64,000 nt of DNA from Brevundimonas terrae (lineage in GTDB: Bacteria > Pseudomonadota > Alphaproteobacteria > Caulobacterales > Caulobacteraceae): the NCBI RefSeq assembly GCF_011761985.1, contig NZ_JAASQT010000004.1, positions 62,001-126,000 on the forward strand, given 5' to 3'. A program made the position numbers and the translations under genes. The notes under the pieces were generated by a model. That model made no database searches, had not been told where the DNA came from, and saw only the letters and a list, made by a program, of their open reading frames with translations. Shown piece after piece: positions 7,794 to 16,935 of this stretch (positions within the stretch are counted from its first letter, which is position 1; the number at the start of each line of letters is the position of its first letter).

Positions 7794-8812
7794 AGAAACA
7801 CGTCTTGCAGATTGACGCTGGTTCGTTTTCCGACGTCGTCAAAACTGGCATCAATCCACTGTGAGGCGGCCTCGCGACCCAAGGATTTGAGCGAGGACAG
7901 GAAGCTCCACTCGGTATCGGTTTTCGATGCCAGCGACAGTTGGCCCAGCCAGTTGTCGGCCAGAATGGCGTGGATTTTCGGAGGCTGCCATGTCTCGGCA
8001 CGTAGGAGCTTGCCTTCATCAATCAGGCGTTGGGTCATGGCGATGGTACGCAGCTCGGCAATCAGGGGCGCATTGAACAAAATCTCGTTCAGGCGATCCA
8101 TAATGTCGGCTGACTGTTTGGGCGTGTCATCGCGAAACAGGGGATTGAGCGGCAGCAGGATAATATCGTCGGGCACATCCTTGGCGAACAATGGCCAAAG
8201 CGCCGGATTGGCCAGATAGCCACCATCCCAATAGGGCTCGCCGTCTATCTCGACCGCCTGAAACAGGTGCGGAAGGCATGCGCTGGCCAATAATACATCC
8301 GCGGACATTTCGTCATTGCCAAAGATGCGCGATTGTCCGGCGCGGACAGCGGTAGCTGAAATATGGATGCGGATTTTCGATGCCTTTACGGCCTCGAAAT
8401 CGACAGCCGCCTCAATGACCCTTTTGAGAGGGTTCAGGTTGAGCGGATTGAAGCTGTAGGGGCTCATGGACATGGCCAAGGTCTGACTGGCCTGCCAGAC
8501 AGGGTTTTCGGTCATCCATTGGGGTGTCAGACTTTTGAGCCATGCGCCGGACTGGCCAAACACATTGCGTCCGCCGGACTGGTTGACCTCCTGCCATAGG
8601 AAATCCAGCGCTTCACGCGCGCCAGCGGCCCCGTTGCGCTCCAGTCCCGTGACCAGAGCGGTGGCGTTCATGGCACCTGCAGAGGCGGCGGTGACGGCCT
8701 TCACCTCTATACGGTCGTCCTCGAACAAGCGGTCAAGGACGCCCCATTGAAAGGCACCGTGCGAACCACCGCCCTGAAGGGCCAAGCAAACGGATTTGCG
8801 TTTCGCAACCAT
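7790..8812 (-). CDS. Patatin-like phospholipase family protein
   Basis: Predicted cytoplasmic Ser-Asp acyl hydrolase of 340 residues. The frame is open to 8899, but ATG 8812 has GGAGG seven bases upstream and starts the family sequence MVAKRKSVCLALQGGG. The oxyanion motif GGGSHGAF (about residue 14) and the DGG motif in YWDGGYLANPAL are present. The nucleophile motif reads AASAG instead of the usual GxSxG, keeping the serine but losing the first glycine. The 3-hydroxybutyrate dehydrogenase gene ends 28 bp upstream on the same strand, so the two are probably co-transcribed. In alphaproteobacteria this pairing suggests a role in polyhydroxybutyrate or ketone-body turnover, which is an inference. 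Confidence 0.85.
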   Translation of the reverse strand: MVAKRKSVCLALQGGGSHGAFQWGVLDRLFEDDRIEVKAVTAASAGAMNATALVTGLERNGAAGAREALDFLWQEVNQSGGRNVFGQSGAWLKSLTPQWMTENPVWQASQTLAMSMSPYSFNPLNLNPLKRVIEAAVDFEAVKASKIRIHISATAVRAGQSRIFGNDEMSADVLLASACLPHLFQAVEIDGEPYWDGGYLANPALWPLFAKDVPDDIILLPLNPLFRDDTPKQSADIMDRLNEILFNAPLIAELRTIAMTQRLIDEGKLLRAETWQPPKIHAILADNWLGQLSLASKTDTEWSFLSSLKSLGREAASQWIDASFDDVGKRTSVNLQDVFL

Positions 8813-8840
8813 AGGAAGCCTCCGCTGAGAGGCCTTCAGC

Positions 8841-9638
8841 CTATTGGGCTGTCCAGCCGCCGTCGACAGAATAAGAACTGCCGTTCGCCGAAGCACCAAG
8901 GTCCGACACCAGATAAAGGAAGATACCGGCCAACTGTTCCGTGGTGACGAACTGTTTGGTGGGTTGCGAGCCGAGGATGACGTTCTTCATCACGTCCTCG
9001 CGGCTCATATTGCGGGTGCGGGCCTGATCGTCGATCTGCTTGTCCACGATGGGGGTATGCACAAAGCCGGGGCAGATAGCGTTGCAGGTAATGCCCTGCT
9101 GGGCCAGTTCCAGCGCGACCGTCTTGGTGAAACCGATCACGCCGTGCTTGGCGGCGACATAGGCCGATTTATAGGGGCTGGCGACCAGACCATGCGCCGA
9201 GGCGACGTTGACGATGCGGCCACGGCCTTGCGCCTGCATGATCGGCACGGCGGCCTTTGTGGCATAGAAGGCCGAAGAAAGGTTGATCGCGATAATGCGT
9301 TCCCACGCGTCGTTCGGGAAATTCTCGACGGCTTCGACGTGCTGGATGCCCGCATTGTTCACGAGAATGTCGAGGCGACCCAGTTCCTTGTGCGCATAGG
9401 CAACCATGTCGGCGATCTTGTCCGGCTTGGTCATGTCGGCACCATGATACAGCACGCGCACGCCGGTACGGGTTTCAAGGTCCGAACGGGTTTGTTCAAT
9501 TGTGGCCGCGTCGCCCAGTCCGTTCAGAACCACCGCAGCACCGCATTCGGCGGCGGCAGAGGCGAGGGCAAGACCGATACCCGAGGTCGAGCCGGTAATG
9601 ACGGCAACCTGACCCTTAAGATCGTTCATGGCAAACAT
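8841..9638 (-). CDS. bdhA: D-3-hydroxybutyrate dehydrogenase (SDR family)
   Basis: Interconverts 3-hydroxybutyrate and acetoacetate with NAD(H), a step in polyhydroxybutyrate use. Classical short-chain dehydrogenase of 265 residues: the cofactor motif TGSTSGIG (about residue 15), NNAGIQHV, and the catalytic Ser-Tyr-x3-Lys in NVASAHGLV and YVAAKHGVIG. The C-terminal tail VSDLGASANGSSYSVDGGWTAQ is typical of 3-hydroxybutyrate dehydrogenase. ATG 9638 has GGAAA about nine bases upstream; ATG 9629 (MNDLKGQ) is equally plausible. The gene is upstream of, and probably co-transcribed with, the patatin gene. Confidence 0.9.
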   Translation of the reverse strand: MFAMNDLKGQVAVITGSTSGIGLALASAAAECGAAVVLNGLGDAATIEQTRSDLETRTGVRVLYHGADMTKPDKIADMVAYAHKELGRLDILVNNAGIQHVEAVENFPNDAWERIIAINLSSAFYATKAAVPIMQAQGRGRIVNVASAHGLVASPYKSAYVAAKHGVIGFTKTVALELAQQGITCNAICPGFVHTPIVDKQIDDQARTRNMSREDVMKNVILGSQPTKQFVTTEQLAGIFLYLVSDLGASANGSSYSVDGGWTAQ

Positions 9639-9699
9639 AGGCGCGTTTCCAACCTGTTCTGATTTGAAAAGAAACTAGCGCCTGTCTGTCATCAAAGCA

Positions 9700-10473
9700 T
9701 CAGGAATTTCCTGCTCTGATGAATATCCAGTCGGTATCGGTCGAGGACGAGGCCTCGAAACGGTAACCATCGCGGTCAAATTTCTTTAGAGATTCAGCAT
9801 CTTCCAAGCGGTTCTCGATGATGAATCGTGCCATCGCGCCGCGTGCTTTTTTCGCATGGAACGAGATAATACGGTCCACACCATCCTTACGCTCCTTGAA
9901 GTGGGGCGTAATGACCTTGAGTTTCAGCGCCTTGGCATCGACGGCACCGAAATATTCCTGCGAGGCCAGATTGATCAGGGTCTGTTCGGGATGGCCTTGG
10001 GCATCCTCGTTCAAACGCAGCGAGATACGTTCGCCCCAGAAGTCGTAAAGCGTATTGCCGCGCGGGGTCTTCAGGCGAATCCCCATTTCCAGACGATACG
10101 GGTGCATTCCGTCCAGCGGACGCAGCAGACCATAAAAGCCTGACAGGATACGCAGGTGGTCCTGCGCCCATATCAGGTCTTCGGCCGACATCTCGCGGGC
10201 CTTCAGGCCCTCATAGACATCACCGGCAAACGCAAAGGCGGCTTGCAGCGCACCTTCGGTCTTGTCGTTATCGAACGATTGGAACCGCTCGTAGTTGAGG
10301 TCCGCCAGTGCATCGGAAATGGACATCAAGCGGCGCAGATCGGCGCGGGTCAGCTTGTGCGTGACCTTCGACAGTTCGGCCGTTTCCGGCGCGCAACGGC
10401 GCGTCGTCATCGGTAGATCACCGGACGCAGCTGTGAAGTCCAATTTCTTGGCAGGCGAGATAACAATCAGCAA
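9700..10473 (-). CDS. yaaA: Peroxide stress protein YaaA (DUF328/UPF0246)
   Basis: DNA-binding protein that in E. coli lowers intracellular free iron and limits oxidative damage during peroxide stress. At 257 residues it has the usual family length. Landmarks are the N-terminus MLIVISPAKKLDF, KLTRADLRRLMSISDALADLN, the central LRILSGFYGLLRPLDGMHPYRLEMG, and FHAKKARGAMARFII. It stands 61 bp upstream of bdhA on the same strand and may share its transcript. The start is fixed by the highly conserved first residues. Confidence 0.95.
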   Translation of the reverse strand: MLIVISPAKKLDFTAASGDLPMTTRRCAPETAELSKVTHKLTRADLRRLMSISDALADLNYERFQSFDNDKTEGALQAAFAFAGDVYEGLKAREMSAEDLIWAQDHLRILSGFYGLLRPLDGMHPYRLEMGIRLKTPRGNTLYDFWGERISLRLNEDAQGHPEQTLINLASQEYFGAVDAKALKLKVITPHFKERKDGVDRIISFHAKKARGAMARFIIENRLEDAESLKKFDRDGYRFEASSSTDTDWIFIRAGNS

Positions 10474-10567
10474 GGCACGCTCCCTAGTCGCGGCTCACAT
10501 AGGGGCAAATCGTGTCAGTTTAAACCTTGGTGCGACAAGTTTTCCTGTCGTCGCTGCCTGACAAGGG

Positions 10568-11971
10568 TCAGAACAGAACGGCAGGATTCATAATGCGTTG
10601 CGGGTCAATTGCCTTGCGGATCGCGGACATGGTCTGGATTTCCAGAGGCGATTTATAGCGTTTGACCTCTTCGGTTTTCAGACGGCCAAGGCCGTGTTCC
10701 GCCGAGATGGAGCCGTTATATTTGGCCACTACATCGTGAACCACCTGCGAGCCTTCTTTCCAGCGGGCAATGAAGGCAGGGATATCTTCGCCAATACCGG
10801 GAATAATGTCGTAGTGCAGGTTGCCGTCGCCGACATGGCCAAAGCATGAAACGCGGCATCCCGGATGGAAGGCTTCGACGGCGGCGGTGGCCTCGTCGAT
10901 AAAGTCCGAGATACGGCTGATGGGCACGGAGACATCGTGTTTCCAGCCGCCACCCTCGGGTTTCAGGCCGGCGGAATGTTCTTCGCGCAGACGCCAGAAC
11001 TGGGCGCGCTGGGCGTCGCTCTGTGCGATGGAGGCATCGGTGATTAGGCCTTCCTCGAAGGCGACCTCCAACAGGCGTTCCATCTGGGCCTCTGCGCCAC
11101 CGACGGTGCCGTTGGTGATCTCGATCAGCACATACCAGGGCGGCGTGGTTTCCAGCGGCTCGCGCGTGTCGGGAATGTTTTTGAGCACCAGTTCCATGCC
11201 GAGGCGCTTCATCATCTCGAAGGCTTCGACACCGCCGCCGGTTTCATCCTTGGCGCGGGCCAGAAGCTCGATAGAGGCCGCGGCGCTTTCCAGACCGACA
11301 AAGGCCACGCAACGCGAGCGCATGATGGGATACAGCTTCAAAGTCGCCGCCGTAATAACGCCCAGCGTGCCTTCGGCCCCGATCAGGAGTTGCTTGAGGT
11401 CATAGCCGGTATTGTCTTTGCGCAGGCGCTTCAGGCCGTTGAAGATCTGGCCGTCCGGCATGACGGCTTCGACGCCCAACACCAGATCACGCATCATGCC
11501 GTAGCGCAGAACCTGTGTGCCGCCCGCATTGGTGGAGATCACACCGCCGATTGTGGCTGAACCTTCGGCGGCCAGCGACAGCGGGAAGAAGCGGTTATTG
11601 GCCTTGGCGATTTCCTGCGCTTCCAGCAGCGTGACACCGGCCTCGACGGTCATGGCATCATCCAGAGGGGTGACATCGCGCACTTCACGCAGTTTGCGCG
11701 TGGATAGCAGGACCTCGCCAAAGGGTATCTGGCCACCGACCAATCCTGTACCGCCGCCTTGGGTGACGATGGCGACGCCGTGACGGGCGCAAATCTCTAC
11801 GGCCTTTTGCACTTCGGCGGTGGTGCGCGGTTGCAGCAAGATCGGCGTATGGCCCGTCCAGCGGCCACGCCATTCGGTCAACCAAGGGGCCATATCGTTG
11901 GTATCCTCGGTAAAGGCGTCCGGAAGAGCCGCTTTCAGCTCGGCGATGGCTTGGGGCGTGGGAAGGGTCAT
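10568..11971 (-). CDS. FAD-linked oxidase, GlcD/D-2-hydroxyacid dehydrogenase type
   Basis: Predicted flavoprotein oxidising a D-2-hydroxyacid (D-lactate, glycolate or D-2-hydroxyglutarate). The frame is open to 12286, but ATG 11971 has AGGG correctly spaced and leaves room for the divergent Nudix gene, giving 467 residues. The PCMH-type FAD domain covers about 35-215 ([57 protein letters not shown]). The C-terminal domain carries the metal/substrate motif [14 protein letters not shown] and [14 protein letters not shown]. The substrate cannot be assigned. Divergent promoters with the Nudix gene share a 78-bp gap. Confidence 0.88.
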   Translation of the reverse strand: MTLPTPQAIAELKAALPDAFTEDTNDMAPWLTEWRGRWTGHTPILLQPRTTAEVQKAVEICARHGVAIVTQGGGTGLVGGQIPFGEVLLSTRKLREVRDVTPLDDAMTVEAGVTLLEAQEIAKANNRFFPLSLAAEGSATIGGVISTNAGGTQVLRYGMMRDLVLGVEAVMPDGQIFNGLKRLRKDNTGYDLKQLLIGAEGTLGVITAATLKLYPIMRSRCVAFVGLESAAASIELLARAKDETGGGVEAFEMMKRLGMELVLKNIPDTREPLETTPPWYVLIEITNGTVGGAEAQMERLLEVAFEEGLITDASIAQSDAQRAQFWRLREEHSAGLKPEGGGWKHDVSVPISRISDFIDEATAAVEAFHPGCRVSCFGHVGDGNLHYDIIPGIGEDIPAFIARWKEGSQVVHDVVAKYNGSISAEHGLGRLKTEEVKRYKSPLEIQTMSAIRKAIDPQRIMNPAVLF

Positions 11972-12049
11972 GTTTGCCCTTTTGACAAAAGCAGCGCGGT
12001 GGTGGAAGGGCAAACCTGTGCTCTTGAATGGTCTTTCGGCGAAATAATC

Positions 12050-12466
12050 ATGACTCCAGTCCCTGCTGTCGGTGTTGTCTGCGTGAAGGGCGATGAAGTC
12101 CTGCTGATCCGGCGCGGGAAACCACCCAAGATGGGGGAGTGGAGCCTGCCGGGTGGTCATATCGAACCGGGGGAGCGCCTGCTTGATGCGGCGATTCGCG
12201 AACTGCGCGAGGAGACGGGCGTCGAGGCGACGATTGGCGGCCTTATCGATGTGGTTGACGGCATCTTCCCCGAGGCCAAGCGCCATTATGTCCTGATCGA
12301 TTATTGGGCGCGGTGGGTATCAGGCGAGGTGCTGGCTGGCGATGATGCCGCCGAAGCCTGTTTTGTTCCGCTGGATCAGGCTCTGGCAATGGTGGATTGG
12401 GAAGAAACCCGACGCATCATCAGAGCGGCCCATGCAGCGGCCCGACAGGGGTCTGCGACAAGATGA
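12050..12466 (+). CDS. Nudix hydrolase
   Basis: Small pyrophosphohydrolase of 138 residues. The Nudix box (G-x5-E-x7-REUxEExGU) runs from [11 protein letters not shown] to [11 protein letters not shown] (about residues 38-60) with all acidic metal ligands present. The N-terminal beta-strands [21 protein letters not shown] fit the ADP-ribose pyrophosphatase-like group, and the enzyme could also be an 8-oxo-dGTP or other nucleoside diphosphate hydrolase. The frame is open upstream across the neighbouring gene, but ATG 12050 is the first start that does not overlap the divergent FAD oxidase gene. Confidence 0.88.
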   Translation: MTPVPAVGVVCVKGDEVLLIRRGKPPKMGEWSLPGGHIEPGERLLDAAIRELREETGVEATIGGLIDVVDGIFPEAKRHYVLIDYWARWVSGEVLAGDDAAEACFVPLDQALAMVDWEETRRIIRAAHAAARQGSATR

Positions 12467-12546
12467 CAATCCGTTCACTTGTGGCAAAAATCTGGCCAAA
12501 ACGTCAAAAGCCCTGATAGGATCACAAGGTTCAATCGGAGGAAACG

Positions 12547-13554
12547 ATGGGCCTATTTTTTGTGATCCCCTTTGTGGCGTTTGCACTGATCCTGTTGTTC
12601 AGTGTTGTGAAAATCGTGCCGCAAGGTCGTGAGTTCACTGTCGAGCGCTTTGGCCGCTATACCAAGACCCTCAACCCCGGCATCCATATCCTGACCCCGT
12701 TCATCGAGCGCGTTGGCCGCCGCATGAACATGATGGAACAGGTGCTTGATGTTCCGACGCAGGAAGTCATCACCAAGGACAACGCCATGGTGAAGGTGGA
12801 TGGCATCGTCTTCATTCAGGTGATTGATGCGGCGGCTGCGGCCTATCGCGTAGATAACCTAAACTATGCCATCGCCCAGCTTTGCATGACCAATCTGCGT
12901 ACGGTGGTCGGTTCGATGGAACTGGACGAGGTGCTGAGCCAGCGTGACAGCATCAATACCCGTCTGCTGCACGTTATCGACTCGGCGACTGCGCCTTGGG
13001 GCGTGAAGGTTGCACGTATCGAGATTAAAGACCTAACGCCGCCGGTGGACATCACCAATGCGATGGCCCGTCAGATGAAGGCCGAGCGCGAGCGTCGTGC
13101 GGTCATCACCGAGGCGGATGGCGAGAAGCAAGCCGCAATCGCCCGCGCCGAAGGTGCCAAGCAGTCAGCTATTCTGGAGTCCGAAGGCCGTAAGGAAGCC
13201 GCCTTCCGTGACGCCGAGGCCCGCGAACGCGAAGCCGAGGCCGAAGCCCGCGCAACGGCCATGGTGTCGGAAGCCATCGCTGTGGGCGATGTGAACGCCA
13301 TCAACTACTTCGTGGCCCAGAAATACGTCGAAGCCTTCGCCGAACTGGCCCGCAGCCCGCAGCAGAAAACCGTCATCGTCCCGAGCGAAATGTCGGCTCT
13401 GGTCGGCACGATTGCCGGTGTTGGCGAACTGGTGAACATGACGCGCCAGTCACATGATGCACCGCGCGCACCGCGTCCTGCGGCCCAACAACAGCCTGCT
13501 CCTGCGCGTCGCACTGCGCCGCCGCGTGCGACGGGCGTTCCGCCGACGGAGTGA
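12547..13554 (+). CDS. SPFH/stomatin-band 7 membrane protein (QmcA/slipin-like)
   Basis: Membrane-scaffold protein of 335 residues. An N-terminal membrane segment (LFFVIPFVAFALILLFSVV) is followed by the band-7 domain (about 25-190: VPQGREFTVERFGRY, LNPGIHILTPFIERV, DNAMVKVDGIVFIQV, RQMKAERERRAVITEADG), a long alanine/glutamate-rich coiled coil (about 175-240), and a disordered proline/arginine tail. GGAGG precedes ATG 12547. It forms a coupled pair with the NfeD-type gene that follows; such pairs assemble large membrane rings with roles in membrane protein quality control. The exact partner is unknown. Confidence 0.92.
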   Translation: MGLFFVIPFVAFALILLFSVVKIVPQGREFTVERFGRYTKTLNPGIHILTPFIERVGRRMNMMEQVLDVPTQEVITKDNAMVKVDGIVFIQVIDAAAAAYRVDNLNYAIAQLCMTNLRTVVGSMELDEVLSQRDSINTRLLHVIDSATAPWGVKVARIEIKDLTPPVDITNAMARQMKAERERRAVITEADGEKQAAIARAEGAKQSAILESEGRKEAAFRDAEAREREAEAEARATAMVSEAIAVGDVNAINYFVAQKYVEAFAELARSPQQKTVIVPSEMSALVGTIAGVGELVNMTRQSHDAPRAPRPAAQQQPAPARRTAPPRATGVPPTE

Positions 13555-13559
13555 TCTCT

Positions 13560-14018
13560 ATGGAATGGCTTGCCGGACTATATGCCACCCAGCCGTTCTG
13601 GTTGTGGCTGGGTATCGGGGTGATCTTGCTCGGCATCGAGGCGATGTTCTCGACCGAGTGGCTTTTGTGGCCGGCTGTGGCTGCCGGAGCTACGGCTCTG
13701 TTGGCTGCACTGGCCCCCGAACTGGGCTTGAAGATTGAAGGTGCCGTTTTTGCAGCTTTGACGGTTGCTCTAACGCTGGTTTCAAAGCGTCTGGTCAAGC
13801 GGGTTAACCCCGGTGACTTGCCAGACATCAATGACGTGAACCTGCGCCTGATCGGTCAGTCTGCACGTGTGGTCGAACCGTTCACTAACGGGGTAGGGCG
13901 CGTGTTCATTTCGGGGGCTGAATGGGCTGCCGAAATCCACGGCAGTAACCCTCTGGTTGGCGAAAGCGTTATCGTCGAACGGGTTACAGGAGGACGACTG
14001 CAGGTACGCCCGCAGTAG
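13560..14018 (+). CDS. NfeD family membrane protein
   Basis: Partner of the preceding SPFH protein. It has 152 residues: two or three membrane helices (FWLWLGIGVILLGIEAMF, LLWPAVAAGATALLAAL, then FAALTVALTLV), followed by the soluble OB-fold NfeD domain (about 95-150: LIGQSARVVEPFTNGVGRV, GESVIVERVTGGRLQV). A GTG at 13551 overlaps the upstream stop, but ATG 13560 has GGAG eight bases before it and is preferred. NfeD proteins bind SPFH oligomers and probably control their assembly. Confidence 0.88.
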   Translation: MEWLAGLYATQPFWLWLGIGVILLGIEAMFSTEWLLWPAVAAGATALLAALAPELGLKIEGAVFAALTVALTLVSKRLVKRVNPGDLPDINDVNLRLIGQSARVVEPFTNGVGRVFISGAEWAAEIHGSNPLVGESVIVERVTGGRLQVRPQ

Positions 14019-14044
14019 GTCCGTATTCAGGCCTGAGCTCTTGG

Positions 14045-14074
14045 AACCCGCGCCGCGATCAGCGAGCGCGGGTT
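14045..14074. terminator. Hairpin between the convergent nfeD-like gene and rnhA
   Basis: A 9-bp perfect stem (14045-14053 with 14066-14074, AACCCGCGC/GCGCGGGTT) stands 27 bp after the NfeD stop. Its right arm lies inside the end of the convergent rnhA gene. Only a short T run follows on the plus strand, so termination strength is uncertain. Confidence 0.6.
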
Positions 14075-14508
14075 TCTTGTACGCCACGGTTGGCCAACGA
14101 ATCGGCGCGTTCGTTCAGGACGTGTCCCGCATGGCCTTTGACCCAATGCCATTTCACTTCATGGCGATTGCGGGCTTCGTCCAGTCTGCGCCACAGGTCT
14201 TCGTTCTTGACGGGCTTCTTGTCGGCGGTCTTCCAACCACGGGCTTTCCAGCCCTTCATCCACTCGGTCACGCCCTGCATCACATATTTGCTGTCAGTGT
14301 GCAGATCCACGCGGCACGGGCGTTTGAGCGCCTCCAGTGCCGAAATCGCGGCCAACATTTCCATGCGGTTATTGGTGGTGTCCAACTCACCACCCCACAG
14401 TTCTTTTTCGTGCCCGCGTGATTGCAAAATAGCGCCCCAGCCGCCCGGGCCGGGGTTGCCTTTGCAGGCTCCATCGGTGTGGATGATTACGTGATCAATG
14501 AGACTCAT
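14059..14508 (-). CDS. rnhA: Ribonuclease HI
   Basis: Cuts the RNA strand of RNA-DNA hybrids (R-loops, Okazaki primers). At 149 residues it has the standard length. All four catalytic acids are visible: Asp in [14 protein letters not shown], Glu in NNRMEMLAA, Asp in [11 protein letters not shown] and Asp in [11 protein letters not shown]. The basic handle helix ([16 protein letters not shown]) and the catalytic-site His in VKGHAGH are also present. It is divergent from tatA. Confidence 0.97.
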   Translation of the reverse strand: MSLIDHVIIHTDGACKGNPGPGGWGAILQSRGHEKELWGGELDTTNNRMEMLAAISALEALKRPCRVDLHTDSKYVMQGVTEWMKGWKARGWKTADKKPVKNEDLWRRLDEARNRHEVKWHWVKGHAGHVLNERADSLANRGVQETRAR

Positions 14509-14618
14509 TGACCGATGACTACAGTGTCCCTTTCCTCAGGGCCATCACTCCGCCTATATGGGCGACAACAATCTATGTTCGGGCTGCGAGAGTCGCGGCC
14601 TACCGAGGAGGTTTTTCC

Positions 14619-14822
14619 ATGGGCGCTATGAGCATCTGGCACTGGGCGATCGTTATTGTGGTCGTGCTGGTCCTGTTTGGTGGACGCGGCAAGCTGTCGT
14701 CGATCATGGGCGACGCCGCAAAGGGCATCCGTGCTTTCAAGGACGGCATGAAGGAAGACGACAAGGCCAAGGACGAGCCGGTCGGCACCATCACCCGTAC
14801 CGAAGACAAAGAAAAAAACTGA
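14619..14822 (+). CDS. tatA: Sec-independent translocase subunit TatA
   Basis: Pore-forming subunit of the twin-arginine translocase, which exports folded proteins. It has 67 residues: a short periplasmic N-terminus, one membrane helix ([17 protein letters not shown]), the hinge GRGKL, an amphipathic helix ([17 protein letters not shown]) and an acidic tail. ATG 14619 has a strong GAGGAGG seven bases upstream, excluding the longer upstream frame. It is first of three tat genes, 23 bp before tatB. A possible client in the window is the oligopeptidase B, with its RR-type N-terminus. Confidence 0.96.
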   Translation: MGAMSIWHWAIVIVVVLVLFGGRGKLSSIMGDAAKGIRAFKDGMKEDDKAKDEPVGTITRTEDKEKN

Positions 14823-14845
14823 CTTTTTCTGAAAGACGCTGAGTT

Positions 14846-15343
14846 ATGGGTGGTCTAGGCCCCGGTATCGGCGGTTTCGAAATCCTTGTGATCGGAATCG
14901 TGGCCCTGCTGGTTGTAGGGCCAAAAGATTTGCCATTATTGATGCGCAGGGTCGGCCAATTCGTTGGCAAGGCCCGCGCCATGGCGAATGAATTCCGCGC
15001 CAGTTTCGATGAAATGGCTCGTCAGTCCGAGTTGGACGAACTGCGCAAGGAAGTTCAGGACCTGCGTAGCGGCACCGGCATGTATGCGCTGGGTGCCGAT
15101 GCGGACAACGCCTTCAAGGATATCCGCAAGGAACTGGAAGCCCCTCTAGGTGCCCCCGCTGCGGACAAGGCCCCCGAAGCTACTGATGAAGCAAATCCGG
15201 GTGAAGTGAACTCGGGCGAAGAAAAAGCCGAGCCTCAACTGATCGCAACCGGCGTTGACGAATGGCCCGATCTGGATGCCCAGGCGGCACAGGTCGAGCA
15301 ATTGCCGCTGGCTGACGCTGCGGCCAAGAAGGATTCCCAATGA
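14846..15343 (+). CDS. tatB: Sec-independent translocase subunit TatB
   Basis: Works with TatC as the receptor for twin-arginine signal peptides. It has 165 residues: one N-terminal membrane helix (FEILVIGIVALLVVGPKDLP), an amphipathic segment rich in Arg/Lys, a coiled-coil-prone stretch (SELDELRKEVQDLR), then a long acidic, disordered Ala/Glu tail. The FEI/GPKDLP pattern distinguishes TatB from TatA. Its stop overlaps the tatC start (ATGA), so the two are translationally coupled. Confidence 0.96.
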   Translation: MGGLGPGIGGFEILVIGIVALLVVGPKDLPLLMRRVGQFVGKARAMANEFRASFDEMARQSELDELRKEVQDLRSGTGMYALGADADNAFKDIRKELEAPLGAPAADKAPEATDEANPGEVNSGEEKAEPQLIATGVDEWPDLDAQAAQVEQLPLADAAAKKDSQ

Positions 15344-16227
15344 CCCATCTTGATAGGGACGATGCTGAAATCGAGGCTTCGCGCGCGCCCCTGATGGATC
15401 ACCTGATCGAACTGCGTAAGCGGTTGATGGTCTGTGTGGTGGCCTTTGTGCTGGCCTTCATCGTGTGTTTTGCGTTTGCCGGTCACATCTATCTGTTTCT
15501 GGTCAAACCCTATGCGGCGGCTTTTGCCTTCTTCCAGTCGGTCGGCGCACATGGCGGCGTTTCCCCGCTGGACCTGATCCTCGGTACAGCAGGTCTCAAG
15601 CCTCTGCCGACAATCGGGGCCGACGAGGTCAAGCTGATCTATACGGCTCCGCTGGAAATCCTGTTCACCAAGATGAAGCTGGCGGCGCTGGGTGGCGTGT
15701 TCATCGCTTTTCCGGTGATTGCCTATCAACTGTACCGTTTCATCGCGCCGGGTCTGTATCGTAACGAGCGCGGGGCTTTTCTGCCGTTTTTGGTGGCGGC
15801 ACCTGTCCTGTTCGTACTGGGTGCGGCGCTTGTCTACTATGTGATGCTGCCGTTCGTGATGTGGTTCTCGCTGAGCCAAGGCATTTCGGGCGACGGGATC
15901 ACAGCAGAACTTCTGCCCAAGGTGTCGGATTATCTGAGCCTTGTGACGGCGCTGGTGCTGGCCTTCGGTTTCTGTTTCCAGTTGCCGGTCGTGATGACCC
16001 TGATCGGCATGGCGGGCCTGATCTCCAGCGAACTGATGTCCAAGGGGCGTCGTTATGCCATCGTGGCCGTTGTGGTTGTGGCCGCTGTTGTGACGCCGCC
16101 GGACCCTGTCAGCCAGTTGATGTTGGCGGTGCCGATGGTGCTGCTCTACGAGATTTCGATCTGGTGCGTCCGCATTATCGAAATGCGCCGCAAGAAGGCC
16201 GATCAGGCTGCGGATTCCGCCGCGTAA
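15340..16227 (+). CDS. tatC: Sec-independent translocase subunit TatC
   Basis: Polytopic receptor of the Tat translocase. It has 295 residues with six predicted membrane helices. Signature regions are MDHLIELRKRLM at the cytoplasmic N-terminus, LFTKMKLAALGGVFIAFPVIAYQ, FIAPGLYRNERG (with the conserved Glu), and the sixth helix region PVSQLMLAVPMVLLYEISI. There is an extended periplasmic insert of about 40 residues after helix 1 (VGAHGGVSPLDLILG to ADEVK), as in related alphaproteobacteria. The ATG start overlaps the tatB stop. Confidence 0.97.
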   Translation: MTHLDRDDAEIEASRAPLMDHLIELRKRLMVCVVAFVLAFIVCFAFAGHIYLFLVKPYAAAFAFFQSVGAHGGVSPLDLILGTAGLKPLPTIGADEVKLIYTAPLEILFTKMKLAALGGVFIAFPVIAYQLYRFIAPGLYRNERGAFLPFLVAAPVLFVLGAALVYYVMLPFVMWFSLSQGISGDGITAELLPKVSDYLSLVTALVLAFGFCFQLPVVMTLIGMAGLISSELMSKGRRYAIVAVVVVAAVVTPPDPVSQLMLAVPMVLLYEISIWCVRIIEMRRKKADQAADSAA

Positions 16228-16287
16228 GCTGTAGGCAATCGGACGGTGGGGCGATAGGACATGTATTCGCAAGAGTGAAAGCTGTCC

Positions 16288-16935
16288 ATGTCTCCCATCG
16301 CGCCCGACCGGCACTGGTCCAAGGTTGAACTGCTCCATGAGAGTGTGACCAACCCCAACATCCATATCAAAGGCACGCGCAGCTATTACAGTGATGCGTG
16401 GAGCGGGTCGTTCGAGCAGAGCGTCGTCCGCTATCTGTATGGTGATCCCTACAGCCTGTCGGCATGGACGCCCCAATGGCCGATAGACCAGTTGCATATC
16501 GGTGACTGTGTCTGCATTGGTGCCGAGGCGGTGATCCTGCTGGGCGGCAATCACACGCACCGCACCGACTGGTTCAGCCTGTACCCGTTCCCCGAGGTTA
16601 TTCTCGATGCCTATAAGGGCAAGGGCGACACGCACATTATGGATGGGGCGTGGATCGGTATGCGGGCGATGATTATGCCGGGCGTGACCATAGGCGAGGG
16701 CGCTATTGTCGCATCGGGGGCCATCGTCACCAAGGATGTGGCCCCCTATACGATTGTAGCGGGAAATCCGGCCGTGCCTGTACGCCAACGGTTCTCCGGC
16801 GAGGTTACGCAATCCCTACTGGCACTGGACGTCTATAACTGGCCGCAGGCCAAGTTCGAGGCACTGCGGCCGTTGCTCTGCGCGACGGACATCGAGGCCT
16901 TGATAAAGGCCGCCGCTGATTACGAAGCCCGCTGA
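16288..16935 (+). CDS. CatB/Vat-type hexapeptide O-acetyltransferase
   Basis: Left-handed beta-helix acetyl-CoA transferase of 215 residues in the xenobiotic acetyltransferase group. Seen in sequence: [18 protein letters not shown], the hexapeptide repeats ([45 protein letters not shown]), the catalytic His loop [14 protein letters not shown], and [12 protein letters not shown]. Family members acetylate chloramphenicol, streptogramins or sugars; the chromosomal setting favours a native sugar or envelope substrate over drug resistance. Its stop codon abuts the stop of the convergent barrel gene with no gap. Confidence 0.85.
   Translation: MSPIAPDRHWSKVELLHESVTNPNIHIKGTRSYYSDAWSGSFEQSVVRYLYGDPYSLSAWTPQWPIDQLHIGDCVCIGAEAVILLGGNHTHRTDWFSLYPFPEVILDAYKGKGDTHIMDGAWIGMRAMIMPGVTIGEGAIVASGAIVTKDVAPYTIVAGNPAVPVRQRFSGEVTQSLLALDVYNWPQAKFEALRPLLCATDIEALIKAAADYEAR

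Noticed and set aside
15235..16812. A 525-codon minus-strand frame opposite tatC and the acetyltransferase gene
   Set aside because: It covers two confident plus-strand genes and its product is a His/Arg/Gln-rich low-complexity sequence without motifs.
16288..16935. Chloramphenicol or streptogramin resistance gene
   Set aside because: The protein has the CatB/Vat fold, but the locus shows no mobile element and the family is broad. Resistance is not supported.
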